Assembly (NCBI GenBank): GCA_021299075.1
Contig: JAJTFU010000029.1
Location: forward strand, 1-20,003
From: Novosphingobium sp.
GTDB taxonomy: Bacteria; Pseudomonadota; Alphaproteobacteria; Sphingomonadales; Sphingomonadaceae
Direction: 5' to 3'
Length of the DNA: 20,003 bases
Shown here: positions 7,533 through 16,645 of the stretch, one piece after another
Position numbering within the stretch: position 1 is the stretch's first letter
Layout: every line of letters starts with the position of its first letter
Program-made: the position numbers and the translations under genes
The notes under the pieces: model-generated
The model's database searches: none
What the model was told of the DNA's origin: nothing
Seen by the model: only the letters and a program-made list of their open reading frames with translations

Positions 7533-9653
7533 ATGAACGAGCTGCGGCCGAGCGAGTGGGATCCGCGTCTGCCCCCCGGCGGCCTGCCGCCGCACGAGGG
7601 CATCGAGCCGGCGGCGCCGCCGGTTCAGACCCGTGGCAAGTGGTGGTGGCTGAAGCGCTCGATCCAGGCGCTGCTGCTGCTCATTGCCGTGCTGATCGCC
7701 TGGCTGGCGCTGACCGCACCGCTGTCCAAATCGCTGGAGCCGATCGCCCCGCCGCAGATTACCCTGCTCGCCGCCGACGGCACGCCGTTCGCGCGTAACG
7801 GGGCGATCGTGGACAAGCCCGTCAAGGCGGCCGAGCTGCCGCCCCACGTCAAGCAGGCCTTCATCGCGATCGAGGACCGGCGGTTCTATTCGCACTGGGG
7901 GGTCGATCCGCGCTCGATTGCCCGGGCGGTGGTGAGCAACATCACTTCCAGCCGCACCCAGGGCGGCAGCACGATCACCCAGCAGCTGGCCAAGTTCACC
8001 TTCCTTTCGCCTGAGCGGAGCCTGACCCGCAAGGCGCGCGAAGCGCTGATCGCGTTCTGGCTGGAGGCCTGGCTGAGCAAGGATGAGATCCTCGAGCGCT
8101 ATCTTTCCAACGCCTATTTTGGCGACAATACCTATGGCCTGCGCGCCGCATCGCTGCACTACTTCTATCGCCAGCCCGAGCGGCTCACGCCGGCCCAGGC
8201 CGCCATGCTGGCAGGCCTGGTCCAGGCGCCATCCCGCCTCGCTCCCACGCGCAACTATGCCGCCGCCAAGAAGCGGATGGAGCTGGTCAAGGCGGCGATG
8301 GTGGCTGAAGGATACCTGACCGCCGATGCGGCCGCCCGGATGCCCTTCCCCCAGCTTGACCTGCGGAGCCGCAACGAACTCCCCAGCGGGACCTATTTCG
8401 CTGACTGGGTGCTGCCGCAGATCCGCGCCGAGAACGAAAGCGGCTATGCGCGTGAGACGCTCAAGACCACGCTCGACACCCGCCTCCAGCGCCTTGCGCG
8501 CAATGCGATCGCACGGGCCGGGCTTGGCCAGGCCCAGGCCGCGCTGGTGGCCATGCGTCCGACTGGCGAGGTGGTGGCGATGGTCGGCGGGCGCGATTAC
8601 GCGGCATCGCCCTTCAACCGGGCGACCCAGGCGCGCCGCCAGCCTGGCTCCACCTTCAAGCTGTTCGTCTACCTGGCCGCCCTCAAGGAGGGTTGGCAGC
8701 CCGATGACCGGATCGACAACCGCCCGATCCTGACCGGCGGCTATCGGCCGAAGAACTACGCCGAGCGCTATTCGGACTCGATCACGCTGCGCGAAGCCTT
8801 CGCTACATCGAGCAATGTCGCCACCGTCCGGCTGTTCAACCAGGTCGGTGACCGCAAGGTGATCGCCCTGGCGCGCGCCATGGGAGTGACCGCGCCGATG
8901 GAGCCGGGCGATCCCTCTGTGGCGCTGGGTACGTCAGAGATGACCCTGCTTGAGCTGACCGCAGCCTATGCCGGGGTGGCGGGCAACAGTTACCCGGTCA
9001 AGCCGCGCGCCTTTCCGGCCGAGGAACAGGGGTGGTTCGAATGGCTGGTGTTCGGCCCTTCCCGCCTTTCGGGCCGGGTGCACGAGGATGTCGAAACCAT
9101 GCTGCGCCGAACCGTGGAAGCCGGGACCGGCCGCGCCGCCGCGCCGGGACGGGCGGCCTTCGGCAAGACCGGGACCAGCCAGGACAATCGCGATGCGCTG
9201 TTTGTGGGCTATTCGGGCGATCTGGTGGTGGGCGTGTGGGTCGGCAATGACGACAACACCCCGCTTCAGGGGGTCACCGGCGGTGGTTTGCCAGCCAAGA
9301 TCTGGCGCGATTTCATGCGCTCGGCCCGCGGGGCACCTCCGGCCCCTGCGCGTCCGCGGTCCAATCCGAGCGGACCGGTCGAGCCGCTCGACGGGCCCGA
9401 AGCCCTGCCCTTGCCCGAGATTCCGCTCGGCGATGCGCGGGTCCGCTTCGAGGACGGCCGCGCGGTGATCAGCACCGAGGTTGGCGGCGCGCCGGTCGGG
9501 GTCAATATCGATCTCGGCCCTGAAGCGGCGGAGGCCCAGCGCCGGGCCGCTGCCGCCCTGCGCGAAGCTTCGGCGCGGAGCAGCGAGGCTGCCCGCGAAG
9601 CGCAACGACGGATCGAAGAAGAAGCCAGCCGCAGGGCGCAAGGCCCCGGCTAG
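7533..9653 (+). CDS. class A penicillin-binding protein (transglycosylase/transpeptidase)
   Basis: This bifunctional enzyme polymerises and cross-links peptidoglycan at the outer face of the inner membrane. With ATG 7533 it has 706 residues: a cytoplasmic proline-rich start, one membrane segment at about 43-61, a GT51 glycosyltransferase domain with EDRRFYSHWGVD (Glu114) and QGGSTITQQLAK, then the transpeptidase with STFK (Ser373, Lys376), SSN (426-428) and KTGTS (545-549). All catalytic motifs are present. The C-terminal 45 residues form an Ala/Arg/Glu-rich helix, probably coiled coil. The frame stays open upstream to 7332. ATG 7533 has no clear ribosome binding site, while TTG 7497 has AAGGGA 11 bases before it and would add MGLFGK, so the true start may be 12 codons earlier. 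It converges on bamD, with 6 bases between the stops. Confidence 0.94.
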   Translation: MNELRPSEWDPRLPPGGLPPHEGIEPAAPPVQTRGKWWWLKRSIQALLLLIAVLIAWLALTAPLSKSLEPIAPPQITLLAADGTPFARNGAIVDKPVKAAELPPHVKQAFIAIEDRRFYSHWGVDPRSIARAVVSNITSSRTQGGSTITQQLAKFTFLSPERSLTRKAREALIAFWLEAWLSKDEILERYLSNAYFGDNTYGLRAASLHYFYRQPERLTPAQAAMLAGLVQAPSRLAPTRNYAAAKKRMELVKAAMVAEGYLTADAAARMPFPQLDLRSRNELPSGTYFADWVLPQIRAENESGYARETLKTTLDTRLQRLARNAIARAGLGQAQAALVAMRPTGEVVAMVGGRDYAASPFNRATQARRQPGSTFKLFVYLAALKEGWQPDDRIDNRPILTGGYRPKNYAERYSDSITLREAFATSSNVATVRLFNQVGDRKVIALARAMGVTAPMEPGDPSVALGTSEMTLLELTAAYAGVAGNSYPVKPRAFPAEEQGWFEWLVFGPSRLSGRVHEDVETMLRRTVEAGTGRAAAPGRAAFGKTGTSQDNRDALFVGYSGDLVVGVWVGNDDNTPLQGVTGGGLPAKIWRDFMRSARGAPPAPARPRSNPSGPVEPLDGPEALPLPEIPLGDARVRFEDGRAVISTEVGGAPVGVNIDLGPEAAEAQRRAAAALREASARSSEAAREAQRRIEEEASRRAQGPG

Positions 9654-9659
9654 GCCGGA

Positions 9660-10469
9660 TTAGATGGCGGCAGTGCCCGGCGCGTACTTCTGCATCAGGG
9701 CATAGGCCTTGTTGTACCATTCACTGCCAGGATAGTTGGCACCCAGCACGGCTGCGGCCTTCTGCGCTTCGGCCGGCACGCCGATCGCCAGGTTGCTTTC
9801 CACCATGCGGTAGAGCGCTTCGGGCGTGTGGCTGGTCGACTGGTAGCCTTCGATCACGTTGCGGAAGCGCAGGTTGGCGGCAAGCCAGCGGCCAGAGCGC
9901 TGGTAGAACCGGCCGATCTCCATTTCCTTGCCGGCCAGGTGATCGTTGATCAGGTCGATCTTGAGCCGCGCGTCGGAGGCATAGCGCGTGTTGGGATAGC
10001 GCCGCACCACTTCGTTCATCGAATCGAGCGCAAGCCGGGTGATCTTCTGGTCGCGGCTGACGTCGCTGATCTGCTCGTAATAGCACAGGCCGATCAGGTA
10101 ATAGGCATAGGGGGCATCGCGGTTGCCGGGGTGGATCGACAGGAACCGCTGCGCCGACTGGGTCGCCTTGGTGTAATCCCGCGCGACGTAATAGGAGAAG
10201 GCGCTCATCAGCTGGGCACGGCGGGCCCAGGGCGAATAGGGATGCTGGCGCTCCACCTCGTCAAACAGCGCGGCGGCGATCTTGGTATCGCCGCGATCAA
10301 GCCGGTCCTTGGCCGCCATGTAAAGCGTATCGACGTCGCGCGCGACGAAGGCCGTGTCCTTGGCCTGGTTGCCCCGTCCGGCGCAGCCGGCAGTGACCAA
10401 CATGGCCGCCGAGGCAGTGGCGATAAGAGCGAGCTTTAGCGGCGAACGGGCGGTGGGCATTTCTGGCAT
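9660..10469 (-). CDS. bamD: outer membrane assembly lipoprotein BamD
   Basis: BamD is the essential lipoprotein of the BAM complex, which folds beta-barrel proteins into the outer membrane with BamA. The 269-residue product has a lipoprotein signal (VTAGC, cysteine 29), then tetratricopeptide-like helical repeats with typical BamD phrases: FDEVERQHPYSPWARRAQLMSA, RFLSIHPGN, YPNTRYASDAR and the C-terminal YPGSEWYNKAYAL. Length is normal. ATG 10469 is the outer start; a second ATG at 10460 is equally possible and neither has a strong ribosome binding site. In alphaproteobacteria bamD commonly neighbours lpxC, recN and ligA; here recN and ligA are still nearby, but a penicillin-binding protein gene on the other strand intervenes and lpxC is not seen. 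Confidence 0.96.
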   Translation of the reverse strand: MPEMPTARSPLKLALIATASAAMLVTAGCAGRGNQAKDTAFVARDVDTLYMAAKDRLDRGDTKIAAALFDEVERQHPYSPWARRAQLMSAFSYYVARDYTKATQSAQRFLSIHPGNRDAPYAYYLIGLCYYEQISDVSRDQKITRLALDSMNEVVRRYPNTRYASDARLKIDLINDHLAGKEMEIGRFYQRSGRWLAANLRFRNVIEGYQSTSHTPEALYRMVESNLAIGVPAEAQKAAAVLGANYPGSEWYNKAYALMQKYAPGTAAI

Positions 10470-10832
10470 GGGGGCAGCCTATAGCCAGAGCCTGCCTGAA
10501 CGCCAAGTGAAGTTGCAGGGCTATCCCCGCTCACCGCCCGGGGAGCGACGGCACCGCCGTGGTCCAGCGATGGACCGCCCAGGTCTTCACCAACTGCGCG
10601 GCGCGTGCGGACTGCTCGGCCGGAGTGTCGTTCTCGGGCAAGCTTGGATTGGCAGGGGACAGATGCAGCACGGCAAGTTTCTCCCGACTGCTACCGCGTG
10701 GAGGCGGCAGGCCGAGGCTGGCATAGTTAAATTTTTCCCTTATACCTTTGTCGCACTTAAGAAATATTTCAGATCCGGGCAGTAGTCAGCCATCCAATGA
10801 CCAGGCTGGTGGCTAAGCTCAGGGGATATTTC
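10470..10832. other. intergenic region between bamD and the GGDEF gene
   Basis: This 363-base divergent region holds the candidate bamD promoter at its left end. A short minus-strand frame, GTG 10671 to TGA 10531, encodes 46 residues (including TPAEQSARAAQLVKTWAV) with GGGAG about 8 bases before the start. It reads like protein but matches nothing I know, and may be a tiny gene or the tail of a decayed one. The right third (about 10727-10775) is strikingly AT-rich and includes a perfect 10-base palindrome, GAAATATTTC (10761-10770), about 62 bases before the GGDEF start codon. That block probably carries the GGDEF promoter, but I cannot assign boxes. Confidence 0.4.
10479..10506 (-). promoter_or_regulatory. 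candidate bamD promoter
   Basis: Minus-strand TTGGCG (10501-10506) and CTATAG (10479-10484) are 16 bases apart just upstream of bamD. Transcription would begin only a few bases before ATG 10469, giving an almost leaderless message or favouring ATG 10460. Both boxes are imperfect, so this is tentative. Confidence 0.3.
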
Positions 10833-11942
10833 ATGCCCGATGTGCCCGACGCGATCCGCGACGAGTTCGTGGTGCGCGACGCGGTGCAGATGCGGCATAA
10901 TTCGCGCCTACTGTTCTTCGCCCTGTTCCTGACCACCCCGACCGCCGCACTCGCCGCTGCCGATGGAGCGAGCTGGTGGGTGCGCTTTGCGGCTCCAATG
11001 GTCATGGCGCTGTTCTGCCTCGCTGGCGTCTGGAGCCTCAGCCGCGACCTGCGCCTGTCCACCTCGGTCCGCCGTTCGCGCCGGTTCGTGCGCGATGCCA
11101 CGGTCAGCTCATCGCTGATCGCGGTAATGTGCAGCGCTTGGTGCGTCTATTCCTGGCTTGGCGCGCCGCCGGGTGAGCGGATCTATTATCCAATCATCGT
11201 TGCGCTGGGGGCCTTCTCCACCGCCTATTGTCTGTCGAGCGCGCGCACCGCTGCGGTCGCCAACCTGGTGATCAACCTAGTGCCGATGCTGGCGCTGCTC
11301 TACAGTTCGGGCGAGCGGCTGGACCTAGGCGTCGCAGTCAGCCTGACGGTCGCCGCGCTGTTCCAGCTGCACATGGTCCACTCGCACTTCCACACAGTGA
11401 TCGACCTTCTGACGCTCCAGCGCCAGAGCCGCGAGCCCGCCCGCACCGATCCGCTCACCGGCCTGCTCAACCGCCGCGCCCTGCTTGACCACGCGCTAGA
11501 GCTGGGCAGCGAAGGCTCGGTCCGGCTGCTGCTGGTCGATATCGATCACTTCAAGACGATCAACGATGGCCACGGCCACGACATGGGCGACGAGGTGCTC
11601 AAGATCGTGGCCGAACGCCTCGCCCGGATCGCCGAGATCCGCGCCAGCGTCGCCCGGATCGGCGGTGAGGAATTTGCTCTGGTCGGCCATGCCGACGATC
11701 TGCCCGAAGCGCTCGCCCTCGCCATCCTGGCCGAGATCCGCACCGCCCAGATGCCGCACGGCCGCCAGGTGACGGTCAGCATCGGCCTGGCCGATGGCCC
11801 CAGCGCCGACGAGGCCGGCTGGCGCCACCTATTCAACCGCGCCGACTCTGCGCTTTATACAGCCAAGGGCAACGGGCGGAACCGGCTGGAACAGGCCAGC
11901 CCGCTCCCCGCCCTGATCGCCGCCCGCAACGCTGCGGCCTGA
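10833..11942 (+). CDS. membrane-anchored diguanylate cyclase (GGEEF domain)
   Basis: The product should make the second messenger c-di-GMP from two GTP. With ATG 10833 it has 369 residues: roughly 170 residues of hydrophobic segments (about six membrane helices) with no recognised sensor fold, a short linker, and a GGDEF domain from about residue 200. Visible motifs are DPLTGLLNRRALL, LLVDIDHFKTIND, the active site GGEEF at 277-281 and SIGLA. There is no RxxD inhibitory site five residues before GGEEF, so product feedback is probably absent. ATG 10797 is possible, but AGGGGA lies about 7 bases before ATG 10833, which decides the start. The gene converges on the DUF6481-like gene, with 3 bases between the stops. 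The role is clear, the input signal unknown. Confidence 0.93.
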   Translation: MPDVPDAIRDEFVVRDAVQMRHNSRLLFFALFLTTPTAALAAADGASWWVRFAAPMVMALFCLAGVWSLSRDLRLSTSVRRSRRFVRDATVSSSLIAVMCSAWCVYSWLGAPPGERIYYPIIVALGAFSTAYCLSSARTAAVANLVINLVPMLALLYSSGERLDLGVAVSLTVAALFQLHMVHSHFHTVIDLLTLQRQSREPARTDPLTGLLNRRALLDHALELGSEGSVRLLLVDIDHFKTINDGHGHDMGDEVLKIVAERLARIAEIRASVARIGGEEFALVGHADDLPEALALAILAEIRTAQMPHGRQVTVSIGLADGPSADEAGWRHLFNRADSALYTAKGNGRNRLEQASPLPALIAARNAAA

Positions 11943-11945
11943 TCC

Positions 11946-12269
11946 TTACTTCTTGCGGTTCTTCCGCGCGGCATAGCGCTCATCGCGCGCGGCCTTGAGC
12001 TCGGCCTCGGTCGGCACGGGCTTGTGCGCGGCCAGCGCGGCGGCTTCGGCCGCGGCCTTCTTGTCAGCCTTGGCCTGGGCCAGTTCGGCCTTGCGGGCGG
12101 CGCTCTTTTCAGCAGCTGCGGCTTCGCGGGCCAGGCGCGCCGTCTCACGCTCGGCGGCAATCGCGGGGTCGATCGGAGCCTTAGCGGCCAGCGCCGCCAG
12201 CGCCTTTTCGCGGGCCTTGGCGGCCAGAGCGGTCCGTTCCTGGAAACTGGGGTCTTTGTAGGAAGCCAT
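11946..12269 (-). CDS. DUF6481-like small charged helical protein
   Basis: The 107-residue product starts MASYKDPSFQER and is almost entirely Ala, Lys, Arg and Glu, with a C-terminal DERYAARKNRKK. This pattern matches the DUF6481 proteins common in sphingomonads and relatives, as I remember the family; no function is established. It should be one long helix, perhaps binding nucleic acid through its basic tail. An upstream in-frame ATG at 12308 would add 13 residues that do not look like the family start, so I use 12269; no clear ribosome binding site precedes either. The composition is strongly biased, so similarity alone would be weak evidence, but the N-terminal KDPSFQER supports a real gene. 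Confidence 0.75.
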   Translation of the reverse strand: MASYKDPSFQERTALAAKAREKALAALAAKAPIDPAIAAERETARLAREAAAAEKSAARKAELAQAKADKKAAAEAAALAAHKPVPTEAELKAARDERYAARKNRKK

Positions 12270-12613
12270 AAAGTGCGTGGTACTTTCTGCGTGTTGATCC
12301 CCGTCCATACACGAATTGCCGCCCAGCGGGGATTATTCCGCCGCCGCCCGGTCCTCGCCCCAATGCACAGGCGCGAAAACCATTTTCCTACAACCCCTTG
12401 GCTCAGGCATAACCGCGGGTTGCCCCTCCTTTGCTTAAGGCCCCTGCCCCGCTACCCCGCCCCTGTTGGACGCCCCGTCATGACGATCGACAAGCGCCAG
12501 CTCCCCCCACCCAATACGTAGCCCCGAAATGAAAGAATCCTGTGGAATTAAAACTTTGCCCCGCCTTCGCGGAGACAGGCCACCTACGGCGCTCCCGCAG
12601 CCTGAGAATGGAG
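12270..12613. other. gene-free stretch between the DUF6481-like gene and lepA
   Basis: This 344-base stretch lies between the start of the DUF6481-like gene and the end of lepA. Its right part holds a diverged copy of the lepA 3' end (12511-12554). The rest is C-rich on the plus strand with no convincing gene. No hairpin with a T-run was seen. It should contain the promoter of the DUF6481-like gene, but no good boxes were found. Confidence 0.5.
12511..12554 (-). pseudogene. remnant of a second lepA 3' end
   Basis: Read on the minus strand, these bases encode VLIPQDSFISGLRIG, which parallels the real lepA ending VSIPQEAFIAALRMG at 12624-12667. An ungapped alignment of the two 44-base stretches gives 32 identities by hand count, many differences falling at third codon positions. 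Similarity stops sharply on both sides, and the frame runs on past the normal stop. It looks like the tail of a diverged lepA left by duplication or by gene replacement. Confidence 0.5.
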
Positions 12614-14400
<1,787 letters not shown>

Positions 14401-14451
14401 GACACTTCCGCTAACTTCGCCCCGCCGTTAGCAGCAAGTCGAAGCAGTGTC
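14401..14451 (-). promoter_or_regulatory. inverted repeats in the lepA leader
   Basis: Immediately before the lepA ATG the leader holds two nested perfect inverted repeats: GACACT/AGTGTC (14401-14406 with 14446-14451) and GCTAAC/GTTAGC (14410-14415 with 14427-14432). The presumed ribosome binding site GGAAG lies between the two stems, on the side next to the start codon. Such a fold would hide the start region. No known riboswitch is recognised. Confidence 0.28.
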
Positions 14452-14480
14452 ACCGGCCCGGAAGGCTATAAGGCAATTGG

Positions 14481-15833
14481 CTACCAACGCGTCAGCTTCA
14501 CAAACAGCGCTGTCGCCAGGCCCATCGCGATCATCGCGCAGACCGAGAGTGCAAAGACGCTCCAAAGTGGCAGGCCCGCCTGAACCAGCAGCCAGCCGCC
14601 GATGGCAACCACGCCCAGTCGGATCGCCTGGGCCGCAATCGCACCGCCGACGCGGCCCGCGCCTTGCGAGCCGAAGTAGAGGCACAGGCCGAGGCCGAAG
14701 AAGGGAAAGCCAACCCCTGCGATGGTCAGATAGTTGTATGCCGTCTGGCGGACGATCGGATCGGCAGTGAACAGATCGACCCACAGCCACGGCATCAGCG
14801 CGGCTATAGCCCCAAGCAGGCCCAGCGCGACGGCGGCCATGGCCCCTGCCGTCCAGGCCACGGCTCTCGCACGCGGCACGTCGCCTGCGCCCATTGCTGT
14901 CCCGACCATCGGCACCGAGGCGACGCCGACCGAGAAGGCAATCGGGATCAGCAGGAACTCCAGCCTGACGCCTATCCCGTAGCCAGCGAGGGCTTCCGGG
15001 CCGAACCGCGCCACCAGTGCAGTCAGCACCAGCACGGTCGAAACGGACAGCAGCGGCGAGAGCATGGCGATCCAGCCGATCCGCATGATCTCACGCGCGC
15101 GGGAAGCAGACAGCAGGCTTGCACCAAATGCCAAGGGCAAGCGCGAGCGGGACGACAGCAGGTAGGCCAGCAGCGCCAGCGCCGCGCCCGAAAACGCGAC
15201 CAGCTGGCCGACCGCAACCCCGGCGATTCCAAGCCTGGGCGCCGGTCCCAGGCCGAGCGCGAGCGTTCCGCCGACCGCCACCTGAACCAGTCCGGACACC
15301 AGCAGGATCACCGCGGGAACCGCCATTGTGCCCGAACCGCGTGCGATCGAGGCCAGTGTGTTCGATGCCCAGATCCCAACGATGGCAAAGGCAGCAATGT
15401 GGGCAAAGGCCACCGCCTCGCTCAGGACTGCGCCCTCCCCGCCCATCAGCCGGAAGATCGCCGGCCCCAGCACCAGAACTGTGACGCTGAGCAAAAGGCC
15501 AAAGCCAAGACCAATTGCCAGCGCAGTCAGCGCCAGCGAGCGCGCTGCGGCCACATCTCCTGCACCCAGCGCGCGGCTGATCGCGCCCGAAACGGTGCCC
15601 CCCATCGCGCCGGCCGACAGCATCTGCATCAGCATGAAGATCGGAAAGGCGAGCGCGATGCCGCCAAGCGAAGCTACGCCCAGGCGGCCGACATAGGCCG
15701 TCTCCGCAATCGAGACGATCGTGGCCGAGCAGAGCGCGATGAGGTTGGGCAGGCTCAGCCGGGTCAGGGTGGGCAGGATCGGGCCACTGCGCAGCATCGC
15801 GCTGCGGGCATCAAGGGCAGTTGTGGCGTTCAC
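14481..15833 (-). CDS. MATE-family efflux transporter
   Basis: MATE transporters export drugs and other organic cations across the inner membrane in exchange for H+ or Na+. The 450-residue product has the expected run of about 12 hydrophobic segments in two halves, with family-like phrases such as ETAYVGRLG in the first helices, SRALGAGD in the loop, and the parallel MVGTAMGAGD in the second half. The frame extends far upstream, but the likely start is GTG 15833, which overlaps the TGA of the TetR gene (GTGA) with AAAGG 8 bases before it; this also gives normal length. The pair is therefore translationally coupled, and the TetR protein probably controls the pump. It ends 80 bases before lepA on the same strand. 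The substrate cannot be predicted. Confidence 0.93.
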   Translation of the reverse strand: MNATTALDARSAMLRSGPILPTLTRLSLPNLIALCSATIVSIAETAYVGRLGVASLGGIALAFPIFMLMQMLSAGAMGGTVSGAISRALGAGDVAAARSLALTALAIGLGFGLLLSVTVLVLGPAIFRLMGGEGAVLSEAVAFAHIAAFAIVGIWASNTLASIARGSGTMAVPAVILLVSGLVQVAVGGTLALGLGPAPRLGIAGVAVGQLVAFSGAALALLAYLLSSRSRLPLAFGASLLSASRAREIMRIGWIAMLSPLLSVSTVLVLTALVARFGPEALAGYGIGVRLEFLLIPIAFSVGVASVPMVGTAMGAGDVPRARAVAWTAGAMAAVALGLLGAIAALMPWLWVDLFTADPIVRQTAYNYLTIAGVGFPFFGLGLCLYFGSQGAGRVGGAIAAQAIRLGVVAIGGWLLVQAGLPLWSVFALSVCAMIAMGLATALFVKLTRW

Positions 15834-16426
15834 AGGGCAAACCTTTCGAGCAGCGCTTCCAACGCATCGTTCAAAATTGCGTCGGACTCCGCGCCCGGAC
15901 CCAAGGCGCGGGCCAGGGCCACGGCGCCCACGATTTGGGCGGTAACGGCGCGCGCGCTTGCTTCCGGATCGCGATGGCCAATTCGGCGAAGGGTCGCTGC
16001 GATCCGCTGGCCGGTTCGCGCCAGACCCCAAGCAAACTTGCCGCGCGCCGCTTCGTCGGCGCGCGGAACGTCACCGGCCAGCGCGGGCAGCGGGCATCCC
16101 AGCTGTGGTCCGTCGCGGTGCGCTGCCGAAAGATAGGCTGCCAGGAAACCACGAAAGGCCGGCCGCACATCCGCCTGTGGATCGGCCAGCGCGGCGTCCA
16201 GGCGCCCGCTGCCGGCGGCCGCCTCGGCGAACATCGTTTCCAGCGCCTCGGCCACCAGAGCGTCTTTCGAGGCGAAGTGCGCATAGAACCCGCCATGGGT
16301 CAGCCCGGACCTGCGCATGACATCGGCCACGCCAAGCCGGTCAGGTCCTTTGGCGCGGAGTTCCTGCGCTGCAGCGTGCAGGATCTTCGCCCGCGATTGA
16401 GCCTTGCGGTCCGGTCCGTAACGCAT
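15830..16426 (-). CDS. TetR-family transcriptional repressor
   Basis: The 198-residue product carries the TetR N-terminal helix-turn-helix: SRAKILHAAAQELRAKGPDRLGV (in two parts, residues 11-33), then DVMRRSGLTHGGFYAHFASKDALV, where helix 3 and FYAHFxSK are diagnostic. The C-terminal ligand-binding region is alanine-rich and variable, with a GCPLPALAGDV segment like that of the TetR/AcrR subgroup that pairs HGGFYAHF with a GC-containing C-terminal domain. The frame is open upstream to 16531, but AAAAGGAG about 6 bases before ATG 16426 fixes the start. It is the first gene of a two-gene operon with the MATE transporter. A perfect palindrome upstream overlaps its -10 box, which points to autoregulation. 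Family firm, ligand unknown. Confidence 0.95.
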   Translation of the reverse strand: MRYGPDRKAQSRAKILHAAAQELRAKGPDRLGVADVMRRSGLTHGGFYAHFASKDALVAEALETMFAEAAAGSGRLDAALADPQADVRPAFRGFLAAYLSAAHRDGPQLGCPLPALAGDVPRADEAARGKFAWGLARTGQRIAATLRRIGHRDPEASARAVTAQIVGAVALARALGPGAESDAILNDALEALLERFAL

Positions 16427-16440
16427 CGCTGCTCCTTTTA

Positions 16441-16453
16441 TATGATGATCATA
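16441..16453. promoter_or_regulatory. candidate TetR operator, perfect palindrome
   Basis: TATGATGATCATA is a 13-base perfect palindrome around a central G, 15 bases before the TetR start codon. Its right half is the -10 box of the minus-strand promoter, and the mirrored half could serve as a -10 box on the plus strand. Symmetry extends imperfectly outward to the two GGAGC ribosome binding sites. TetR proteins typically bind such dyads and so repress their own operon. Confidence 0.55.
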
Positions 16454-16475
16454 ATTTAAAGGAGCTGCTATGCAA
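16448..16475 (-). promoter_or_regulatory. candidate promoter of the TetR-MATE operon
   Basis: On the minus strand TTGCAT (16470-16475) and TATGAT (16448-16453) lie 16 bases apart, giving a leader of about 15-20 bases with the AAAAGGAG ribosome binding site. The -10 box sits inside the palindrome, and the -35 box overlaps the ATG of a small divergent frame. Confidence 0.5.
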
Positions 16476-16556
16476 GCGCTGGTAACGCAGGAGGAACAGT
16501 TCGTCCGGCACCAGGCTAGTCCGGCAGGCAAAATGCCGGATAGGGCCGCGTCATAG
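16470..16556 (+). CDS. tiny divergent reading frame next to the TetR gene
   Basis: This 28-residue frame starts MQALVTQEEQFVRHQ and has an excellent ribosome binding site, AAAGGAG, 7 bases before its ATG. It shares the palindromic control region with the TetR gene. Its opening MQALV resembles the start of medium-chain dehydrogenase/quinone oxidoreductase proteins, which commonly lie divergent to such repressors, so it may be the stub of a truncated gene; that is inference from five residues. A 7-base perfect hairpin (TCCGGCA, 7-base loop, TGCCGGA, 16520-16540) lies inside it, without a T-run. It could equally be a leader peptide or chance. Confidence 0.28.
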   Translation: MQALVTQEEQFVRHQASPAGKMPDRAAS

Positions 16557-16645
16557 TTGCCGGCCTGAAGGTAGGTTAGGCGGACGCTATACCCGTGGCC
16601 CGCTGGATCACGCGCAGTCGCCAGTACGCCTGGCTAATGTGCGAT

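Noticed and set aside
14664..16136. Plus-strand open frame of 490 codons
   Set aside because: Antisense to the MATE and TetR genes; its composition is Arg/Gln/His-rich with no domain, as expected for a shadow.
16427..16531. Upstream extension of the TetR frame
   Set aside because: A strong AAAAGGAG precedes ATG 16426, and the extension crosses the promoter and palindrome.
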